Assembly: GCA_002102555.1 (NCBI GenBank)
Contig: MCFL01000019.1
Coordinates: forward strand, 372,001-436,000
Length of the DNA: 64,000 bases
Source of the DNA: Catenaria anguillulae PL171
Lineage: Eukaryota > Blastocladiomycota > Blastocladiomycetes > Blastocladiales > Catenariaceae
Direction: 5' to 3'
Position numbers and translations under genes: made by a program. Below are positions 19,673 to 31,800 of this stretch, in pieces (within the stretch, counting starts at the first letter, position 1; each line of letters begins with the position of its first letter). Under the pieces are notes generated by a model, which saw only the letters and a program-made list of their open reading frames with translations, made no database searches and was not told the origin of the DNA.

Positions 19673-22083
19673 ATGCACTTCACCATGAACCGCACAAAAG
19701 CACAAGTCGCCGCCGGGGCCAACCCGTCTCCGCTGTCGGCAGCACATGGATCCACGCCCTCGCCCGCCCCCGTCATTTCGCTCAGTTCGCCGCCAATGAC
19801 CGGGGCAGCCTCAGCCGGCCCCAACTGGCTCGGGCGTTTACCTGAAGAGGTCTGGGCCCTTGTCTTTCAATTCCTGGCCCAGTCGCTCAGCCCATCTTCC
19901 CTGTTGGATCATCTCCACCATCGGCTCGTGTGCAAGTTTTTCGACCACCTAGTTCGCTCCGAGCAAGTTGCGTATGCCGCTGTGCTGGCAATAAATGGCA
20001 ATCTCCTTCGAGATGCGTTGCGCACTCCGCTCATCAAGTTGACCGGCTTGGCCGAATCGTGGTGGGACGTGCTCATGGACCAGCGACGATTGGATCGCGT
20101 TTGGTTGGACGGCGGTAATGCACCCGCTGCGGCGGCGAAGGAGTCCGAAGGCCGGCGCCGCGCCACCAGCGTACCACCTGGCTACGAGGTGTTGATGCTT
20201 GGCGTTGAGTCCTCTTGCAGCAAGAGCAAGCTGTCACATTACGACTGGCCAAATGCCGACATTTCGTATTCCCCAGACAGCGGCAGAGATGAGGGGGTGA
20301 TTGGATTTCTGGCGTATCGCACCCATGTCAGCAACTCTGGTCAGCCTCCGCCATTACCCCGTCATGAACACCAGCGAGCCCCACTCTCTGCTGCTAGCAA
20401 CGGTACCGACGACGAGGACTCTGACGATGACGAGGACTCTGACGATGACGAGTACAAGGAGTTCGACTACATCACTGTTCACATCGTCGATTTTGCCTCG
20501 CTTTGTCCCATCACCACGCATTTACTCATGGACAAGGGGTTCGGTTCACTCGAAAACAACTCGGATTTGACTCGCACCGCTCATTATCCCGCAAATCCCC
20601 CAACATCGTCAATTCGAGGTTCGCTGTCACTCTCGCTTTCCAGGCACTTGCTGGTCACCATGGGACATCTCAACAAGGAGGACAAGCTGTATTCCCTCAT
20701 TTGCACCGACAATTGGAACAACTCGATTATTCATTTGCGCTCATACGACGACAACCAGCCGACGACAGGTCAAGATCCGCAGAGCGGGAGGACGGTTGCA
20801 GCAGTTCACATTGCATCCAGCTGCTACGGTTCGTCCGCCTTCTCCTTATCTACTTGGTCCTAGTCTGGTACTCGCTCATTCCCGTGCACTTGTATATAGT
20901 GACCCACCTGTATCTGGTTCCCTCACAACCAACACTCCTTCGCCTGTTCTACATTCACAAAAACACGCGCTTGCTCCACCTGCTCGACCTATGCCGCACC
21001 ACGCTTACGCTTGTGCGCGAAACCATTGTCTCGCACACCGAAGCATACTACTACGACTACAATCCCGTCCACCAACCGCACGTGTTCATCCTGCGCCCAT
21101 TCACGAGCTCGGCGCTTGTCTGCGACATTGGCTCGGGCGCAGTGTTGCACCGCATCAAGCTGCCTGCGCGCACATCGGCGTTTGGCCAAAAGGTACACGG
21201 AATGCTGTACCGGCCGCTGCTGCGGCCACTCGATCCTGGAACCACGCGAGTGGTTCGCAAGGTGGCGGCGCAGGCAAGACATGCCGCTGCAGACGCGCAC
21301 GGCATGCCAGACTTGACTCGTGCACAGTGGATGATGGAATGGGTGGAAGGGTGCGAGATTGGCGGCGACGAGGACTACTTGGCAAAGACATCAAAGTGCC
21401 ATGCGCGCATTGTGGGTGTACCTGGAGCGGCGGCCGCGCCAATGGGGTTGCCGCATGTATTCAATGAGTTTATGGAGCCGCCTGTGCAGAGCGGCGACTT
21501 GCTCGGCGCGCACTTGTGCGCCTCGTTTTCGCCCAACGGCGATGTGTACATTTCGGACCTCCGGCGGGATGCTTGTCCAGAGTCGGAAATGCGGCACGTG
21601 TGGAGCGTGGGCAGGCGATTTACCAGTATGGTCAAGGCAGACTCGGAGGTTCGTATCAACCAAGGGCTTGTCGGCGGTGAGTCGGGAGTGGTAAGTGGGG
21701 AGTGTGGCGTTGGCACGGAAACATTTGTCGTTGTCGTCAAACGCATAGCACCCACGACCGTTCGACGGACAATGCGCGCTTGGTCTGTCAGAGCAGAAGC
21801 GAACGTTGGCCCCGGTTTGGCCACTTCTACTGACAAGAGCGACGACTCAAGTGACGAGGATTACGAGGAAGTAGGCGGTGGGTCCAGACACGATGACGCT
21901 TCTAGCAAGCGCGAAAGCGAGGGCGAGAGTGAGGAAGACGAGGACGAGGATGGCGATGATGCAGAGAGTGCATGGGATGAGACGGGCGAGCTCCTTGCGC
22001 TGGGCAGCCGTGGAAATGCGTTTTTGGCCCAGCGAGGCCCTGTTCTTGCAGTTTTACGGCGCTGTATTCTGAACCCCGAGTAA
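19673..22083 (+). CDS. F-box/beta-propeller-like family protein, copy 3
   Basis: Exons 19673-20828 and 20900-22083 (intron 20829-20899, phase 1) give 779 residues. ATG 19673 or the in-frame ATG 19685 may start it. An F-box-like segment lies at about residues 58-110 (LPEEVWALVFQFLAQS … HRLVCKFFDHLVRSEQVAYAAVLAINGNLLRDAL), followed by the family markers WWDVLMDQRRLDRVW, GYEVLMLGVES, HLLMDKGFGS, then after the intron LVPSQPTLLRLFYIHKN, LLGAHLCASFSPNGD and the acidic tail ending in LALGSRGNAFLAQRGPVLAVLRR. An 18-base tandem repeat encodes a Glu/Asp/Ser tract around 20416-20452. Strand-rich middle sequence suggests a beta-propeller substrate receptor. It is the longest intact copy and the reference for interpreting the broken ones. 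Confidence 0.65.
20416..20452 (+). repeat. 18-base tandem repeat inside F-box copy 3
   Basis: Two copies of GAGGACTCTGACGATGAC plus a partial third encode repeated acidic EDSDDD units. The run is absent from copies 1 and 2 at this place, so it is a recent in-frame expansion. Confidence 0.7.
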
Positions 22084-22622
22084 TTGCTTTGATTTCTTGA
22101 CCCGTCGATAATATGTGACTGGGTCATTCCCTTTTCTTGTTCCCGGAATCGTCTCGCTCATAAGTACACACATTATCTCATCACCCTCATTCCACCTGGG
22201 CCGGCATTCTGGTACTCCATCGGGCCTCTCCTCACCTTCAAATTGTTCTCTCCCCCCCCCCCCCAACGCCCTCGTCGCCACCGCGGGTGTCCCCAGCAGT
22301 GTCCAGAGCGCCCTACTCGTTGCCTTTCGTTCGTGTATTACCGCCATTGGTCCAGTCCGCAGGGTGCCGTGAGTACGGCACCGTCGCCTTGCTCGCCTGC
22401 TGCCTGCCTCTTTGCCGTTCGTGCTCTCGACCACCACCGAGGCCCCCTTGATCGTTGGCGGCGAGCCAGATCAGTCGATCTCGTCCACTGCAGCCTGTTA
22501 TCGACACCAGCTCAACATTTCGAACTCGTTCTGGCCGGCACTTCGCCATCAACTTCGGTTTGCCTCGACAGCAAGTCCTGCCCAAACCTAGGCAGCAAGA
22601 GAAAGGGCGGCTGACGTCCACC
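22084..22622. other. Intergenic region with a 13-base C run
   Basis: Lies between F-box copy 3 and the C-terminal-only copy. It contains a homopolymer of 13 C at 22252-22264. A frame from about 22455 runs into the next gene without an ATG until 22623, so an unseen upstream exon is possible, but I recognise no family sequence in it. Confidence 0.35.
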
Positions 22623-23225
22623 ATGTTCGAATCCGTCTCTCATCGCGAGCCGTTTGTGGCTTCGCAGCCTTCCAGTGCCGGCAACAACAGCGCGAGAAGT
22701 ACCAAGCCCGGAATCGCAAAATCCGACGAGTGCGGCGAACAGCAACCGCCAAGTGTCGCCTGCGGCATTGATGGTAAGTTGCCGACGGTTCCTGTATTCA
22801 CAGAGCATTGCTCGACGCTGTCGGACCCGGCGGTGCACAATGACACACCGAAAACCCCGCAATCATCAGTCTCGCGGGTTGCCTCGTTTGTTCCTCTCGT
22901 ACGATCGAAATCATACTTGCCTTTGTTTGCCCTCGATTCCGGCATTCCTGGCGCTGTGTCCCATTCCCTCAGCCTTTCTGTGTCCGCCATCACCAGGCAG
23001 AGTGTCGCTCAGGCCATGTCTCGAGGCTGTGTATCCACCATTCGCGAAAAGGATCTGTTGACCAAGAATGGCTTGGCGGTCGCTACACTACATGACGTAT
23101 GTCCCAGGCTCGGGGAGGACATGTGGGGTGAGATGAGTGACTTGGTTGCACTTGGAGGTCGTGCAGAAGTCTTGCTAGTTCAACGAGGAGCTGTTCTCGC
23201 CATTCTGAGGCGAAGTGTTCAGTAA
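22623..23225 (+). CDS. C-terminal-only member of the F-box/propeller family
   Basis: A frame of 200 residues from ATG 22623. The last about 70 residues match the tail of the F-box/propeller copies: a segment like 'APTTVRRTMRAW' (SAITRQSVAQAMSRG) and the family ending SDLVALGGRAEVLLVQRGAVLAILRRSVQ. The F-box and propeller are absent. The first 130 residues are polar and unlike the family. It lies 540 bases after copy 3 on the same strand, so partial tandem duplication is likely. It may be a pseudogene fragment with a chance open frame, or a small protein keeping only the conserved tail. Expression data would decide. Confidence 0.45.
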   Translation: MFESVSHREPFVASQPSSAGNNSARSTKPGIAKSDECGEQQPPSVACGIDGKLPTVPVFTEHCSTLSDPAVHNDTPKTPQSSVSRVASFVPLVRSKSYLPLFALDSGIPGAVSHSLSLSVSAITRQSVAQAMSRGCVSTIREKDLLTKNGLAVATLHDVCPRLGEDMWGEMSDLVALGGRAEVLLVQRGAVLAILRRSVQ

Positions 23226-23417
23226 ACGTTGTTCCCTCGGCATTGGCAATCTGTCGCAGTCAGACAACATGCAAGCGAGCATGTTGTATTAGTTCATTCA
23301 GGATGCAATTGTACGGCAATTGTACAATGAATAAGCAATGGTGAGACAAACGGCTCACTTTGGGTGTTGATCGAGAGACGAAATGATTGCAGCATGTCGA
23401 TTCGGTGATGGGACTAC

Positions 23418-24462
23418 TTACTCGCTGCCAGCTTGGACCTCGAAACCGAATACCTTTTGGATCTCCGAGTAGATGACGAGCACCAGCGCCGACCCAGTTG
23501 CGCGAATGGCGTTGGACAAGCCGCCCTTGAAGAACGCCTTAGGCCCCTCGTTCTTTGCCATCTTCTTCCAGCAATCGAGCGTCGACGTGTACTGCACCTC
23601 GCTGGCCCTTTTGCCCGCCTGCATCATGATGCGGCGGCGCACGGTATCAAACGGATACGAGGCCATGTTGGCCGCGGTCGCCACGACTTGTGCAATGATC
23701 CAGTTCTGCCAGAACGGTGCATTCTTGGGATCCTTGAGCAACATGGTGCGCGCGGTATCGTAGCCGCCAAAGAAGGACGCGCGGTACACAATGATGCCCA
23801 CAACCGAGACGCCAAAGCCGCCGTACACGCCACGGATCCCGCCTTGCTTGTACGTCTTGGAAATGCAGTCGACGAGCCCAGTATATTGGCGGGCTTGACC
23901 TTTGCCAGCAACGTCGGCGCCCAGGCGGGTGCGAGCAAAGTCGAGCGGGTACACAATCAAGAGCGAGGTTGCACCGGTCGCGCCGCCAGAGGCCAAGTTG
24001 CCGGCAAAGAACTTCCAAAAGTCGGTCTTGGGGTCGTGGCGGACAAAGAGCCTTTTGTATTGATCCTTGAAGGCAAAGTTGAGCGCTTGCGTCGGGAAGT
24101 AGCGAACCAAGTTGGAAACATTGCCGCGCCTATCCATCGCGACTCATGACGGAATGGTGAGTGACTCCACTTTCTTTCATGTGAGGAAGTGATGACGGGA
24201 CGGCGCACCAAAAGGACGCAATGCCTTGCTCGGAGGGAATACGGCGGAAGGCATCCACAATGCCCTTGTAGCGCTTCTCGGGCGCAAGTTGGGCATTCGA
24301 GTCTTGAGTTTGCAAAATCAGCTTGACACGCTCAATCGGAGCAGTGGCAGTTTTCGCAATCGAGCCGGAAACACCTCCGGCCATGAAGTCGAAAAGGAAA
24401 GTCTTGGCTTGGGAATCGGTCGAGTTGGACGACTTGACTTGTACGGAAGATTCCTTGGCCAT
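23418..24462 (-). CDS. AAC: Mitochondrial ADP/ATP carrier
   Basis: Exons 24462-24209 and 24129-23418 (intron 24130-24208) give 321 residues. Splicing restores SFW|RGN, the expected AAC sequence. It exchanges cytosolic ADP for matrix ATP across the inner membrane. Three mitochondrial-carrier repeats are visible, each with a PxD/ExxR-type motif: [30 protein letters not shown] and [14 protein letters not shown]. The AAC signature is usually RRRMMM; here the fourth residue is Ile (RRRIMM). Conserved blocks [19 protein letters not shown] and [17 protein letters not shown] are present, and the C terminus ends at the usual place. No cleavable presequence, as normal for the family. Very secure assignment. 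Confidence 0.95.
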
Positions 24463-25079
24463 GATGAGAAGAGTGGGCAGTGTTGGGTGGGGTAATGTAT
24501 GAAGGGGACCTAGATCCGAGGGAAAATGAAAACGGGATTGGTTCGGTGCTGGGTTCAGTGTTGTTCGTCGGTGATTGACCTGAGGTAGCTGATCATTGAA
24601 TGGAGAGGAAGGATGTTATGAGGCCCTTTTATTCTGCGGCCTGTGTCCTCAGAGTGTACACTATCTGCGAGGATGAGCTTGAGCTTGGAATCGGTTCTGT
24701 CGACGGCGCAACTCATTGACGTGATCGGTTCCGATCGGGAGCAGGTGAGACAAAGACACGTCAGGCCCAGTTCCGTGTTCACCTCGTTGTTGACGGAACG
24801 CTGCAATGATCGCCACCCGATTCTGACGCTGTGCCACCTCCAGAGAAATGGCCGAGTTGAGCCTTCCGCAACAAGTGATTTGCGTCCTCTGTAACCGGAC
24901 CTTGTGTCCAACGGCATTTGCCGACCTTGCCAAATATAGGCGGTGGGCGAGCGACCAATTGCGTACCGTTCATGATTCATGACTCGAATCGGAAAACTTG
25001 TTTCGCAACCACGGGTGTGGGGAACAACTCTATTGAAAAAAAAACTATGCGATATCAACAATTGATGTACATGAAAATA
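24463..25079. other. Intergenic region upstream of the ADP/ATP carrier
   Basis: Holds the carrier's promoter and the 3' end of the next minus-strand gene, including an A-rich stretch at about 25036-25044. Frames are short and not protein-like. Confidence 0.35.
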
Positions 25080-26503
25080 TCACGCCAACGCAGCGGCACC
25101 CGCTTCCGCACGCATCCGCTGAATCTCCTCCTGCTGAATCACAACAGTCACCTGAGCCACCGCCAACTCTTCGTCCATCTTCCTAAGCTTGGCTTTGAGC
25201 TCGTCAACCTGCGCCTGAAGGCCTGTCGTCTCTGGCTGACCTTTGTCCATATCGTGGTTGACTTGGTTCCGCTTTCGCGTGTTGCCGACAGTGATGAGCC
25301 GTTCAAGTTTGGGGCACTCGGTACACGGTGCCAGCGCGAGTTCCCTGTAGCGCTTGCATTCAGTGCAGGGCCGTTGAGCGATTTGAAGTTGTTGGCGGAG
25401 CACGGAAATGGCGGCTTGGTGCTGCTGACAGTTGAGACAAGATGGCTATTCGACCACAATGAGTGTAAGTGGGCATTCAGATAGACGATTAAGTGGGTGG
25501 GACGTACATTTTCGAGAGAATGTTCAGCATTGTACAATGGAGCATTAGGTACAGTGGGAGGAACGGGCGGGAAGAGCAGGGAGCTGTGCAAAGTTCGAAG
25601 CAAAGTTGGGGTGCTGGTGGACATAGGGCTCGCAGTTGAGTTTGACAGACTTGGTGCTGGCGAAGGGTTGGCGATCCGAGGTGCGCACTGAGCGACGAGC
25701 TGTTCGGATGCGCTGATCGGAACGGCTTGCGTTGACCGCAGGCCCGGCAGTGGTAAGGCGCATGCATTTGGTTCAAGGACAGGTGCCACATGAGGCGAAA
25801 ACATCGAAGGGTCCACCACGGACGACAGTGTTTGGCTGTGATGGAGCAAGCCCGGTGGATGAATCACTGGACGAGTCGAATGATTCGCCGTTGATCTAGC
25901 TGCGGGCTCGGCGAAAGTCGAACTGCCAGGGCTCGGTAGAGAGGTTTCTTGCTCCGCCCGCAGCGTCGTTTCCCTGACTGGAGCTGGAGACGGTGAACGA
26001 CCCGACAATAAGTTTTGTCTCCGAGTCATTGATCTTGTCACTCGCTCCGGATGGCGCTTTGCTGTGACCGCTGGAGGCGACGGAGGAGGTCGAGGCGCCG
26101 GTAATAAACAAGCGTCCCCGCTTGCCGTTGGTGGGCGGTACATTGAAAAAGCAGCTCGGTCTGCAGGGTATGCGAACTGAGAACTTGGCAACCACATGGA
26201 CGAAGTGCTGTTGAGCAGAGCGGCGTTCCAAGCTTGGTCCATGGACAAGTCGGCCGTGCTTGTTGCAGATGACGTTGATGTTGCGGAGGCACCTGGCGGC
26301 GGATGCTCAACGGCTGCCAGGGATGCTTGATTCATTGCCATGGTCGAAGCGGAGGCGGCGGGGGCGATGGAGCTGATGATGACTGGCACCGAGCTAAACG
26401 GACGTTTGCGCTTTCCGCCAGCTGGGAGGCGCTTTTGTCGACCCTTTTTCTTGAACATTGTTATGTAATTTGGATGACATGGATAGCTCTGGTCACCGTC
26501 CAT
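25080..26503 (-). CDS. Hypothetical protein with basic N terminus, CxxC pairs and coiled coil
   Basis: Exons 26503-25508 and 25445-25080 (intron 25446-25507, phase 0) give 453 residues. An alternative start is ATG 26458. The N terminus has a basic FKKKGRQKRLPAGGKRKRP run, a likely nuclear signal. The middle is long, Ser/Pro/Ala-rich and disordered, with a second basic patch (VTRSMTRRQN). The C-terminal exon carries three CxxC pairs at regular spacing (SCLNCQQ, PCTECKRY, PCTECPKL), then a heptad-rich coiled coil (LQAQVDELKAKLRKMDEELAVAQVTV). Cysteine pairs followed by a coiled coil recall DNA-binding zinc clusters plus dimerisation helices, but the full Zn2Cys6 pattern is not present. I do not recognise the protein; a nuclear regulator is a guess. 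Confidence 0.5.
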
Positions 26504-26708
26504 CCATGCCTGCGTTAATGCTGAGGACGTGACGAGAGGAGGGTTCGCACCCAAAGTTCGTACGTGTGAGCTTCGCGACGGATCGGCGGACTGTTTGCAG
26601 CCACACTCACCTTCAATTTCAGTTGGACATATTTATCAGATCCAAAACCAAATGGAATCATCTGTTAACTAATACCAAGCAGACACCATCAACTACTAAA
26701 CGCAATCG

Positions 26709-28503
26709 ATGTAAAACCCAACGCTCCCCATAGAGCTGTGCGAAGCCGTCCTGGCCATGGCCGTCGCTGTGCTTTCCTACCCGCTGCCTCGTGACGACGC
26801 ACCCTGCCGCGCCAACCTCGTCGCGATTCTCAATGTCCTCGACCCTCGTCACCTTGTCCCGCTCATTCTCGACGCCGCACTGCGATCCGTGTGGTGGTTT
26901 ATTTTCAGAATCGCGACTGTTGGCGGCACATGTCTTGGAATGGATCTGCTGGATCGAGCGATCCGGTTGCGCGGCCTTCGTGTCCACGATCCACAACGCC
27001 GCAAACCCTTCTCGAGTGCTCTTCCGGTCCGCATCGAACCGGAATGCTTCAATCTGGGCGAAGGATACACTGTCGAGGATACGATTGCACTTCTGGAATG
27101 GTGGTTCAGCCCCGATTCGCCCATGGCTTGGATCCCGACTTTGCTTGGGCTGGCCAAGTCGGGCATGGGTCTTGACGAATGGTGGCTGCTCAAAGACTCG
27201 TTGGACGGATGGTGGCCTCATGCGAGGGAGATTTTGGAATGGTAGATCACTACCGACCGGTTGGACAAGCAGTGCCAGGACGACCTCAAGTGTGCGCAAC
27301 GGATGGTGATTGACTTCGGAACGATAAGGACGATTCAAGTGTGGCGAAAAGTGTTCAATCACTTGATTGACGGTCCCAACATTCGCGGGCGTTACTGTGG
27401 CCTGGCGGACGTTGCTGGCATTTTGACGCCAGACAATGTCACTGTTGTCCAGTATTGCAAGGATCCCAGATTGGATTGTGAGGTGAGCGAACGTGCGTTC
27501 CTCGAGGCTTGTAAGAGTGGTAACACTGAAATCTTGGATTGGTTTGTCGCGCTTGAAACGAACCTGTACGAACTTGGCCATGCGGCGGAAATCGCCGCAG
27601 CAAAATGTTGCGTTTGTGTGCTGGAATGGTCGGACAAGCAAACAATGATTCCGCATCGAATCGAATCGAATCGCGCAGGCTCCTGTTCACGGAGGCCATG
27701 TGGGAGGGGCATGTCCCTGTCTAGGAATGGCTCTTGCGCCGATTTGAAACCAATTCCGCCGAAAAGTGCTCCGAGGCGATACTCAAGCCAATTCTGCAAG
27801 AGTACCTTGAAACGGCCCAGTTCCCAGCGTGGTTGAGTGGCTGATTGGTAAGTGTGGGCAAGTTGGCGTGAATAATCTGAATTGCTTTCGCAACGATGCA
27901 TGGGACGACAATCTCACAATGATGGAATGGTGGATGCATGATGCCGCAGAGTTGATGTGCATGACTGCACACGATAACAAGGCTGCCTATCTGTGCTCGA
28001 CTCATCCGTCATCAGCCGCATGTCAATGGTGCCTCAAAAATGGATTCAGCGAATTCATTGACGCAAATCGAGTACAAGACCGCCAAAAGCTTTTTTCCGG
28101 TTTGAAGATTGCAGAGTCGGCCATTCAACTCAATTTTTGCAAGGAAAAGCTCGAAAATCCCGGTCTCTTCGATGCTCAACTTTGCCAAATCGCTTGGGAT
28201 GCTCCCAAGCACGACTCTTGGCGACTGGCATCCAGCCGTGAATTCCTATGTTTGGCATTTTCCGCGCCAGCTTCCATTCGATGGTGAGGTGGATCCATGA
28301 TTTCGGCCTCAGCGAGAAACCGTCTGTGACTGAACTCGAGTCCATCTTGGTTACCAAGCAGTTGTCAGTGCCAGCTCGAGCTTGTGCAGTTGGCAATGGT
28401 CACATCATTATGGTACATAATCCTGTTGGTCCTGATGAGCTTATGCTCCCAGGGTGGTTTGACGGAGCAGTTGGAGCACATTTGGGCCAAGAAATGAAAG
28501 ACT
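26709..28503 (+). pseudogene. Decayed ankyrin-type family gene
   Basis: Colinear with the intact protein at 51771-53768 but broken. The ATG at 26709 is followed at once by TAA, while the family sequence then continues in frame (LPIELCEAVLAM, AILNVLDPRHLVPLILDAALRSVWWF, ATVGGTCLGMDLLDRAIRLRGLR). A TAG at 27243 interrupts ILEW. After it the frame resumes (QRMVIDFGTIRTIQVWRKVF … VQYCKDPRLDCEVSERAFLEACKSGNTEILDWFVAL), then shifts at about 27640 and again near 27830 (MMEWWMHDAAELMCM, CQWCLKNGF). The C-terminal part up to 28503 (MVRWIHDFGL) is only weakly similar. At least two stops and two frameshifts make it a pseudogene. Confidence 0.65.
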
Positions 28504-28836
28504 GATGCTTCTGGCAATTTGGTCTTTGGGGCGTCTAGAACTCTCTTCGCGCCGAGTGGACATGGGTGGCTCGTTGTTCATTTTGCTGTGTATTGAAATC
28601 TATTCACCATGGAGCCTTTCTATGTTTACCTATACATGTCGTTTGGCCGCCACAGTGAATTCATGCATTGGCCAGGTCGGATGGCATGGTATTCAGCTCC
28701 CAGATCGTGGTCCACATGGCGACCTCGCCCACGGTCGGTAAACGGTTCATCATTTATACCGAGATTCAAAAGGAACGAAAGAAATGAGTAAGCTAAGGGC
28801 ATTCGAAGAGAGTAAAACTCAAGAATGTACACTACA
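28504..28836. other. Intergenic region
   Basis: Sequence between the ankyrin-type relic and the Doa10-like stop codon. Nothing recognised. Confidence 0.3.
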
Positions 28837-31800
28837 TCATCCATCCACCAACTCGGCAGCATCCCTGCCCCGCGCCTCCTCGCCTACGACCATTCCCTCG
28901 ACTCTCTCCTCCGCCTCGTCCGGCTGCTGCACAGGCGTCACATTCTGCAAGAGCCTCGTGACCTGATACTCCTGATCCCGCACCGACTGCAACCAATCGC
29001 GGAGCAGATTCAAGTGGTACCGGAGAGACACTGCCGCCATGAGGCCCCACGCGACAAAGCTAGTAGAAAACGTCTCGTGCGTGTCCTTTGGAACAAAGTC
29101 GGGGAAGAATTGCAGGAGCAGTGACGACACGGCGAGCCGTGTGACGAGAAAAGCCGTCAGGTAGTACGCGCCAGGGAAAAAGAGTTCGTGGTTGAGCAAC
29201 GTGAAATCTGGAACGCCATTTGGGAACGCCTGTGCATATGCAACCGCAAACATGTGAGACATGAAAATGTACAAACGCATCAAAACAAAGAGAACACGAA
29301 CCCTCGAAATGCGCTCCATGGCGGCACCATTTGGCGCGATCAACTCGAGCAAGCACAATCCAATCTGCACGCACAAAAACCCGCAGCACCACTGCCACGC
29401 AATCGTCTTCCACTCGCCCGTCGCTACGACCTGCTCGACAAACAAGGGCAGCGGATGATGCCCGTTGAGCGCCATACGCAGTGGGACAACCACCATGGCG
29501 TGCCCAACGCGGCCCACAAACAGCGGAAACATGCCACCTGCGAGGCCGAGCAGCCACACCCACGTGAAAAACAGCTTGAAGGACCGAATCATGCGACTCA
29601 ACAACGGATCCTGTTGAGGCAGCTCTGCGTCGTCATCCGCTGGTGGTGCCTGCCGTGCAGGACGGCGGATCAGACCCACAATCACCGTCACCACGACAGA
29701 CGTGACCAAAACAATGCCAGTCAACAAAATGACCCCGTATACCCACGCATACATGTCGTGCAACCGGCCGGCCACCATGATCCGCGACGGATCCGCGCCA
29801 AACTTGTCGTAAATCAAGCGCGGGATGTCGAAGCGGCCGATGAGAATCGGTACTGCTACCAACAATCCGAGAATAGAGCCAATCACGGACACGACTCCAA
29901 ACACGAGCGCAAGCCACCGCAAGGTGAACCGCGACGGCAAGTAGACAAATGTCCAGTGGTTCCAGTTGGGCTCGGGGGTCGGCTTGTCGACACCATCGTC
30001 ATCATCATCAGCGTCACTTTCCCACTCGGACTCGTGGGCGCCATTTCCGTCGGCAGCAGGCTCGGTGGCGGCAGGCACCCGCGGTCTGCGCAAATCGTGC
30101 CCGTCCACGTCCACAGCAAACAACATTTGCTTTGGCTCATGATCCACAGGCACCATGTCGAAAGCAGGGACCCGATACAAGCCCTCCTCGCCCCGCACGG
30201 CCACGGTCCTAGCCGAGACCTTGCCCTGCTCGACGGCAATACGGTGCTGTTCGAGTACGGGATGGCTGGCCAACGCCTCGACCTTGCCAATCGGCACATG
30301 CCCAGGGTTCACATGCTCGGGCTTGACGGGATCCTGCGAAACGCGATGCCACAAGCTCTTGCCCGTCGCCCCGCTCAACTCGTCCTCGTGCCATCCGCCA
30401 AACAAAAAGCCCGTCAACCGCAACACCCTGCCCATTAGCGCAAGCACCGTCAACATGGCCCACTTTGTGACATTGTACGCGGGCACCTTGGCCGCAATCC
30501 ACGGGCCCGCAGCGCCCACAATCACGAGATCGATCGGGGCGCCGAGCAGCGCCACGTTAGGCGTGCGGACGTGCCCGACAAGATCCCAAATGACCAAACA
30601 CGCTGTCGACCCGAGCACACACGTCACAATAGAATACACGCCCATAGAAAGCACAATCTTGCGCACGAGCGTCTTGACGGGCTTGGTCGCAATATCGGCA
30701 TACGGCGAAAAGTTTGGATCGCTCACGTCCCGGACAAACCACAGCACGCCGGGGCGGAGCACTTGCCTCGCGGCCTGTACGAGCGTCGACTGGTGAAACA
30801 TGATGTTGGCGCCAATCAACCAGTGCAAATAAAACGCGCTCCACGCATGCTCTTGGACCCACGCCACGCGGCCCGCGAATCCGCCAGGTGTCTCTGGCGT
30901 CACGGGATACATGACCAGATGTACCAGCATGCCCGTGTACGCAGGAAACACAAACCACTCGACGGCCACAAACACAACCAGCTTCAAGGATTGCGCGAGA
31001 GCGTCGCCGCCACGCGCCAACGTGCGCTTGAGCAGCCGGATGCGTGCGTCTTTTGGGGCACGCACTTGGATCCATAGGGCGCCCACGAGTGACAGGGAGA
31101 CCCAGCCAATGGCCATGAGCAGGATGCGCGAGGTCCACGAGTCGATCAACATTTCGTCCGAGTGTTCTGCCAAATCAATCCAATCCACGACGCGCGCGGG
31201 GAACAGCATCTCACGATACCGACCGTGAGTTCCACTCAATGCAACGGCGGCTCCGTCGCTGGTCCCGCCGAGGATCTTGCCCGCAACCCAATCTGCAGCC
31301 CGATCGGCCCCGCCCGCGGCCCACTTGGACGCCACGAGCAATACGTGGACGGGACGCAGGCCCAGCACGACGGCACCGGCAACAAACGGAAGCCATTGCG
31401 TGATCATGACAATGGCCACCAAGATCATGACGGCCATGGCCAGCGAGTGCGCCAGGTTGGTCAATGGACCGGCAAACCCCAGCAGGTCGGCAAGACCACC
31501 GGCTTGCATGGGCCCGTCGTCATCGTCATTGTTGTCCACATTGTTGACATTGTTGTTGGGCACTGGCGGATCGGGGACTGGCGCTGGCGCGGGAGCCGGT
31601 GGCGCAACGTCATTGGCAAGGGCGTCGGCATCTGCTGCCGCACCTTGGGCAGGTACAGCAGGCTGAGGTTGAGGCGCCTCGGCCGCGGCAGCACGGTCGA
31701 GACGTCGGCCGGCTACGTGTGCCACAGCTTCGCGCAGCCCTGGGTCGATTTGCACTTGCTCTTGCAGTTGTGCGAGAAAAGCAGCCATTTCCGGATTGTC

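Noticed and set aside
23433-24149. 238-residue plus-strand frame over the ADP/ATP carrier
   Set aside because: Antisense to a secure carrier gene.
29188-30438. 416-residue plus-strand frame over the Doa10-like gene
   Set aside because: His/Arg/Gln-rich composition typical of an antisense shadow; the minus strand encodes membrane helices and the conserved C-terminal element.
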